DNA of 64,000 nucleotides from Jiangella asiatica (GTDB taxonomy: Bacteria; Actinomycetota; Actinomycetes; Jiangellales; Jiangellaceae): assembly GCF_004349065.1 (NCBI RefSeq), contig NZ_SMKZ01000009.1, forward strand, positions 62,001-126,000. Direction: 5' to 3'. Each line of letters opens with the position of its first letter. Position 1 is the stretch's first letter. Below, in pieces: positions 63,683-64,000 of the stretch. Under the pieces are notes generated by a model. It was not told the DNA's origin. It saw nothing but the letters and a program-made list of their open reading frames with translations, and ran no database searches. The position numbers and the translations under genes were made by a program.

Positions 63683-64000
63683 CGAACCTCGTACAGGCGG
63701 AACCAGTCGAATGCCGCGACGGTGGCGGGGGTGGCGCCGCCGCCCGCGTAGAGACCGATGGACGGTTCGGTGTGCGCCGGCAGGGTCCACGTCGCGCCCC
63801 ACCGCCAGCTCACCCCGTCGCGCGACGACGCCGACCGGTACCGGTGCTCGCCGGTTGCTGGGTCGATGGTGTGCATGATGCGCAGCCACATCGTCTCCGC
63901 GACCGGGCCGCCCAGGTGCGCGCCCCAGCGCAGTGCGCCGTTCTCGTCCAGCTCCTTGCCGAACTCCACCTGGCGCGTGCCCCAGATCGCCACGTCGCCC
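63679..64000 (-). CDS. beta-sandwich glycosidase-associated protein, 3' part only (partial)
   Basis: The gene continues beyond the right edge; the last 107 residues are present. They read TRQVEFGKELDENGALRWGAH, METMWLR-like AETMWLRIMHTIDPATGEHRYRS, GVSWRWGATWTL and SIGLYAGGG, then DWFRLYEVR. This is the concanavalin-like domain (DUF1349/GH43 C-terminal type) that follows GH43 catalytic domains. It is probably the end of another xylosidase/arabinofuranosidase in the same operon. Confidence 0.65.
   Translation of the reverse strand, partial: GDVAIWGTRQVEFGKELDENGALRWGAHLGGPVAETMWLRIMHTIDPATGEHRYRSASSRDGVSWRWGATWTLPAHTEPSIGLYAGGGATPATVAAFDWFRLYEVR

Overview
This is a 64 kb piece of a very GC-rich actinomycete chromosome: almost every third codon position is G or C, GTG starts are common, and many genes look leaderless, with a TANNNT box about 7 nt before the start codon. 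The gene set points to a soil actinomycete (isocitrate lyase beside its ScfR/RamB-type regulator, F420-type oxidoreductase, CysO/Mec/CysM cysteine synthesis, class E sortase, ClpS-DUF2017, VanRS-type glycopeptide resistance). I cannot name the genus from sequence alone; a Jiangella- or Nocardioides-like organism would fit. No rRNA, tRNA or CRISPR array was seen.

Layout. 1-15 kb: tail of an MFS transporter, then a catabolic island for an unknown organic acid. A leftward operon (F420-type oxidoreductase, enoyl-CoA hydratase, HMG-CoA-lyase-like enzyme, two alpha/beta hydrolases, cyclase-family hydrolase) faces a rightward operon (acyl-CoA dehydrogenase, complete tripartite tricarboxylate transporter TctC-B-A, CaiB-type CoA transferase). 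Two zinc alcohol dehydrogenases, an SDR and an IclR regulator follow. 15-24 kb: secreted N-acetylmuramoyl-L-alanine amidase, ScfR/RamB-type regulator divergent from isocitrate lyase, PTS-type dihydroxyacetone kinase (dhaKLM) divergent from an IclR regulator, and two tandem paralogous secreted proteins. 24-27.4 kb: FAD monooxygenase, Lrp-type regulator divergent from 4-hydroxyphenylpyruvate dioxygenase.

27.5-34.3 kb: a glycopeptide-resistance island, vanS-vanR / vanY / vanX-vanA-vanH / vanK. All five catalytic or metal residues of VanX (Arg71, His116, Asp123, Glu181, His184) and the D-lactate-selecting His244 of the ligase are present at the enterococcal numbering. vanXAH has clearly lower GC than its surroundings. 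The island carries two inverted copies (about 160 bp, 107/125 identical in the core) of the vanR/vanY divergent promoter. The second copy, with broken stubs of vanY and vanR, sits in front of vanH and vanK, so one regulated promoter module appears to have been duplicated to drive the whole set. vanK seems to have lost its stop codon at the right-hand junction.

34-41 kb: unknown protein, ArsR regulator plus CDF metal exporter, an AbiEi-like protein flanked by two near-identical palindromes, then the rest of tyrosine catabolism (fumarylacetoacetase, an uncharacterised partner protein, homogentisate dioxygenase). 41-50 kb: ABC exporter with two-component system, HAD phosphatase, ATP-binding protein, nicotinamidase and nicotinate phosphoribosyltransferase, ClpS and DUF2017. 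50-64 kb: GntR regulator, class IV aminotransferase-like protein lacking the PLP lysine, NhaC antiporter, Mec/CysO/CysM, TetR, MurI, MBL hydrolase, PIG-L deacetylase, sortase E, RNase PH, RdgB, molybdopterin oxidoreductase, imine-reductase-like dehydrogenase, a GH43 lipoprotein and a truncated glycosidase-like gene at the edge.

A family of intergenic palindromes beginning with the sequence TGATCATCAAC recurs through the window (three near-identical 58-64 bp copies, one relative with a different stem, one half copy). In two cases it supplies the stop codon of the neighbouring gene.
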